DNA of 64,000 nucleotides from Methanogranum sp963676045 (GTDB taxonomy: Archaea; Thermoplasmatota; Thermoplasmata; Methanomassiliicoccales; Methanomethylophilaceae): NCBI GenBank assembly GCA_963676045.1, contig OY780938.1, forward strand, positions 868,001-932,000, given 5' to 3'. Made by a program: the position numbers and the translations under genes. The number at the start of each line of letters is the position of its first letter. The stretch's first letter is position 1. Positions 62,818 through 64,000 of this stretch are shown here, one piece after another. The notes below the pieces were generated by a model. It saw only the letters and a program-made list of their open reading frames with translations, searched no databases and was not told where the DNA came from.

Positions 62818-63340
62818 TCTTGTCGACCTTTTCCGATCCCTTTATCGGGATCCTCTGGGCCTGGGTCTTCTTCGTGCTGGTCCTCTTGATGCAGTCTGGG
62901 TTCTTATCGCAATAGGTCTTGCTCACGTTGTCCCTTGTCTCCTGGGCCTTCTCCGCTGCATCCTTTGCGAAATCTGGAAGGGGTGCCGATCTTATCAGGG
63001 CCTCGAAGGCCATCATCAGCTCCATGCCTGCGGACACCATGTGCTTTTGGAATTCTGGGTCCATTACCATCATGACGAATGATTGGGCGGTCTGTTCGGC
63101 CTTCTTCTTCTGAACATCAGCGAATTGCTCTAATTCCTGCTTGTTCTTGTAGAAAGTCTCAAGGGCGATCTCCTCTTGGGATTCGGCGAATTTCCTTGCT
63201 CCGAAGGACTCGTCCTCCACCGCCTTCTTTATCTTCTCACGCTCCTCCTTCAGAAGCTTCTCTATCATGTCCCTATTGTTGCGGATGAACTCCTCCATAT
63301 CTTGATCTTGATTCTTGGTATCAGTTTTTCTTGACGGCAT
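62801..63340 (-). CDS. Helical protein linked to ArsA/Get3 gene
   Basis: A 179-residue protein, mostly charged helix. Residues 12-90 look coiled-coil (MEEFIRNNRDMIEKLLKEER onward). A hydrophobic amphipathic part follows (SFVMMVMDPEFQKHMVSAGM, about 86-105), then a helix and a Lys-rich tail with two Cys. It overlaps the ArsA-type gene by 20 bp and AMMECR1 by 17 bp. I recognise no family. A partner role for the ATPase is an inference from coupling. Confidence 0.65.
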   Translation of the reverse strand: MPSRKTDTKNQDQDMEEFIRNNRDMIEKLLKEEREKIKKAVEDESFGARKFAESQEEIALETFYKNKQELEQFADVQKKKAEQTAQSFVMMVMDPEFQKHMVSAGMELMMAFEALIRSAPLPDFAKDAAEKAQETRDNVSKTYCDKNPDCIKRTSTKKTQAQRIPIKGSEKVDKNDPDG

Positions 63341-64000
63341 TCGATTTCCTCCTGAACTTTACAACTAGGTCCTTGTCTTTGAACTCTGCCCCTAGCATCT
63401 CAGAATCCTTGAGTGTCAATGGAAGAGTTACGGTCCTTCTCTGACCTATAGTCTGAATGACAATAGAGTTATCATTGGTCTTAAAGAGTTCCACTGTATT
63501 CTTGTCTATGAACGGCATTCTTATGAAAAGATAGTCTATGTCTTTGATCGTCTCGAAATGCATGGGGCTTTCCGTAGCGTAAACCTCGATCGGGTCAGAA
63601 TCGCCATATATCATGGTCGACATCGTGTCCAGCATTTCTGGGCCATTGAGTTCGGTCGGCATCATATAAGCGCTCATGATCTTCAATGGATCGAATGAGT
63701 TGTGTATCTCTACGATGTGCTTCTCCTGCTCCACCAGTTTATCCTTGAAGAACGGTCCTTTCACCTCGTTCGGATAGATCTTGTTGATTATCAGGCATTC
63801 CACAGTCTTGTTGTAAAGGCACAGGTAGGTATAGGAGCGCCTTGTCTCTGCTATGGCCATCTTCTCCGGATTCAATACCAGGCGTATGGTCGTATGCTCG
63901 TGGTCCTCGAGTATCTCCTTCACGCGCTCCATGTTCAGCTTTATGTTCTCTATGGATTCCATGACCTCTTTGGACGGAAGAGGTATGTCCATGACCTTCC
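63321..64000 (-). CDS. ArsA/Get3-family ATPase, C-terminal part (cut by window end)
   Basis: The visible 3' portion (about 226 codons) contains IRLVLNPEKMAIAETRRSYT and LCLYNKTVECLIINKIYP, the ArsA/Get3 core after the P-loop half. It also has the C-terminal Sm-like fold ending RKSNAVKKN. The P-loop, Switch I and start lie beyond 64000. The frame stays open to the window edge. Get3-like proteins target tail-anchored membrane proteins; ArsA exports arsenite. The C-terminal beta domain with no second ATPase half favours the single-domain archaeal type. Confidence 0.88.
   Translation of the reverse strand, partial: KVMDIPLPSKEVMESIENIKLNMERVKEILEDHEHTTIRLVLNPEKMAIAETRRSYTYLCLYNKTVECLIINKIYPNEVKGPFFKDKLVEQEKHIVEIHNSFDPLKIMSAYMMPTELNGPEMLDTMSTMIYGDSDPIEVYATESPMHFETIKDIDYLFIRMPFIDKNTVELFKTNDNSIVIQTIGQRRTVTLPLTLKDSEMLGAEFKDKDLVVKFRRKSNAVKKN

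Noticed and set aside
1..64000. CRISPR arrays, insertion sequences and prophage genes.
   Set aside because: No regularly spaced repeats, transposase genes or structural phage genes were seen on reading both strands.

Overview
The window looks archaeal throughout: topoisomerase VI (both subunits), class I lysyl-tRNA synthetase, Sec61-beta, an Lsm - eL37 - PurF block, eL41, a DRG-type GTPase, tRNA introns with bulge-helix-bulge folds, and short AT-rich promoters. Of about 70 genes called here none ends in TAG; TGA dominates and TAA is the minority. With an Ech-type membrane hydrogenase and the methanofuran-type genes mfnA/mfnD, this best fits a methanogenic Thermoplasmata archaeon of the Methanomassiliicoccales, a group known to decode UAG as pyrrolysine. 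The lineage is an inference; no methyltransferase or pyl gene lies in the window.

Layout. 0.1-3.2 kb: tRNA-Asp, then a complete metal-chelate/cobalamin-type ABC importer. 3.3-9.9 kb: panD, RNase HI, hisS, two PH-domain membrane proteins, a DRG GTPase and a zinc-ribbon membrane protein. 9.9-15.9 kb: GNAT protein, top6BA, lysK, Sec61-beta. 15.9-20.2 kb: a second importer with a dockerin-like binding protein and a linked methyltransferase. 20.2-24.3 kb: antiporter, an unknown acidic protein, a NikR-like regulator opposite a ZIP transporter, rubredoxin. 24.3-26.7 kb: amtB-glnK behind a perfect palindromic operator. 26.8-30.8 kb: mfnA-mfnD and small proteins. 30.8-32.6 kb: an AT-rich accessory patch with a lone nuclease next to tRNA-Glu. 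32.7-40.2 kb: NadE, a nitrilase, chelatase-type AAA/VWA pair, tRNA-Ser, ClC channel, nitroreductase. 40.3-43.9 kb: a toxin-antitoxin pair, two long non-coding stretches, an MFS carrier and a universal stress protein. 44.0-48.8 kb: an ACT - homoserine dehydrogenase - citramalate synthase - ACT - UPF0210 operon. 48.9-49.3 kb: tRNA-Trp and tRNA-Arg, both interrupted, around a tiny eL41 gene. 49.5-52.6 kb: membrane and regulatory genes, LUD protein. 52.6-57.7 kb: echABCDEF. 57.8-64 kb: tRNA-Ala, purF, rpl37e, lsm, YkgJ, dihydroorotase, AMMECR1, a helical protein and the 3' part of an ArsA/Get3 ATPase.

The most unusual signals are RNA and regulatory ones: a T-loop intron in tRNA-Arg, a guide-like intron in tRNA-Trp, one operator shared by amtB and an apparently geneless promoter at 41.28 kb, and a stem-loop-rich non-coding segment at 43.07-43.33 kb. 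The latter two are candidates for undescribed small RNAs.
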